Positions 21,978-22,251 of a stretch of DNA of 22,251 bases are shown piece by piece. The position numbers and the translations under genes were made by a program. Under the pieces are notes generated by a model that searched no databases, was not told where the DNA came from, and was given only the letters and a program-made list of their open reading frames with translations. This DNA comes from a virus, in the IMG/VR virus record IMGVR_UViG_3300032215_000563, positions 1 through 22,251 of that record. One strand, 5' to 3'. Numbering within the stretch: the first letter of the stretch is position 1; the number at the start of each line of letters is the position of its first letter.

Positions 21978-22251
21978 ATGTCACTAAACGGAATATCAAC
22001 ATTAATGATAGCGAGCGGAACCACCCTCACAAAAAATATCAATCCACCCCATTCTAATACTGAAATTGTTCCTCCTTTCTCAGCTATTTGGAGTTTAAAT
22101 TATACAGGTGCCTTAGGGGCAATAAACAATGTCTCATACAAATTATATGTAACATCGTTGGGAATAGGCTCTGCCGTCACATTGACCAGTCATCAAACAG
22201 GTGATTATGCAGTAACAGCAGGCAACTTCTTGTATGATGAATATGGAACCA
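21978..22251 (+). CDS. Unknown protein, 3' end outside window (91 codons visible)
   Basis: Starts at ATG 21978, one base after the previous stop, with AGGA at about 21967-21970. The frame stays open to the right edge. The visible part is Thr/Ser/Asn-rich and beta-like (LYVTSLGIGSAVTLTSHQTG), like a virion structural protein. It is too incomplete to name. Confidence 0.7.
   Translation, partial: MSLNGISTLMIASGTTLTKNINPPHSNTEIVPPFSAIWSLNYTGALGAINNVSYKLYVTSLGIGSAVTLTSHQTGDYAVTAGNFLYDEYGT

Overview
The window looks like part of the genome of a large, T4-like tailed phage (myovirus type). It is AT-rich, tightly packed and almost free of non-coding DNA. It carries very long repetitive tail-fibre genes, phage-type thymidylate synthase, spanin-like lysis genes and many small ORFans. 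Promoters fall into two classes: sigma70-like (TTGACA / TGnTATACT) and T4-late-like (close to TATAAATA). The sigma70 sites suggest a Gram-negative, probably proteobacterial, host. No RNA gene, CRISPR array, integrase or insertion sequence is visible.

Layout. Positions 1-9824 (minus strand) hold two giant paralogous fibre genes. The promoter-proximal one is complete (2169 codons, 3315-9824). The second starts one base after its stop and runs off the left edge (1104 codons visible). Positions 9917-14469 (plus strand) hold an SprT-like metalloprotease, a MoxR-type AAA+ ATPase, a metallopeptidase-like/VWA protein and three unknown genes. The first three genes each have their own nearly identical strong promoter with a shared operator-like sequence. 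Positions 14544-16816 (plus) form a tightly coupled run: thymidylate synthase, two small unknowns, and an NAD-dependent sugar epimerase. Positions 16821-17554 (plus) hold a probable inner/outer spanin pair. Positions 17555-19730 (minus) hold an exported DNA/RNA non-specific nuclease and an Ala/Gln/Pro-rich protein. Positions 19790-22251 (plus) hold a fibre-type structural protein, a small protein with a possible capsid-targeting leader, an SAM methyltransferase and two unknowns, the last cut by the right edge.

How it fits together. Host-type promoters precede the enzymatic genes (protease/MoxR/VWA block and thyA). T4-late-like motifs precede the structural, lysis and nuclease genes. In five genes without a Shine-Dalgarno sequence, the predicted transcription start lies on or within one base of the ATG, so leaderless mRNAs are likely. 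Genes whose promoter lies about 30 bases or more upstream mostly have a good Shine-Dalgarno. The points most worth testing are the shared 9-2-9 operator over the SprT/MoxR/VWA promoters, the leaderless pattern, a GC-rich patch inside thyA, and the possible capsid-targeting peptide at 20550.
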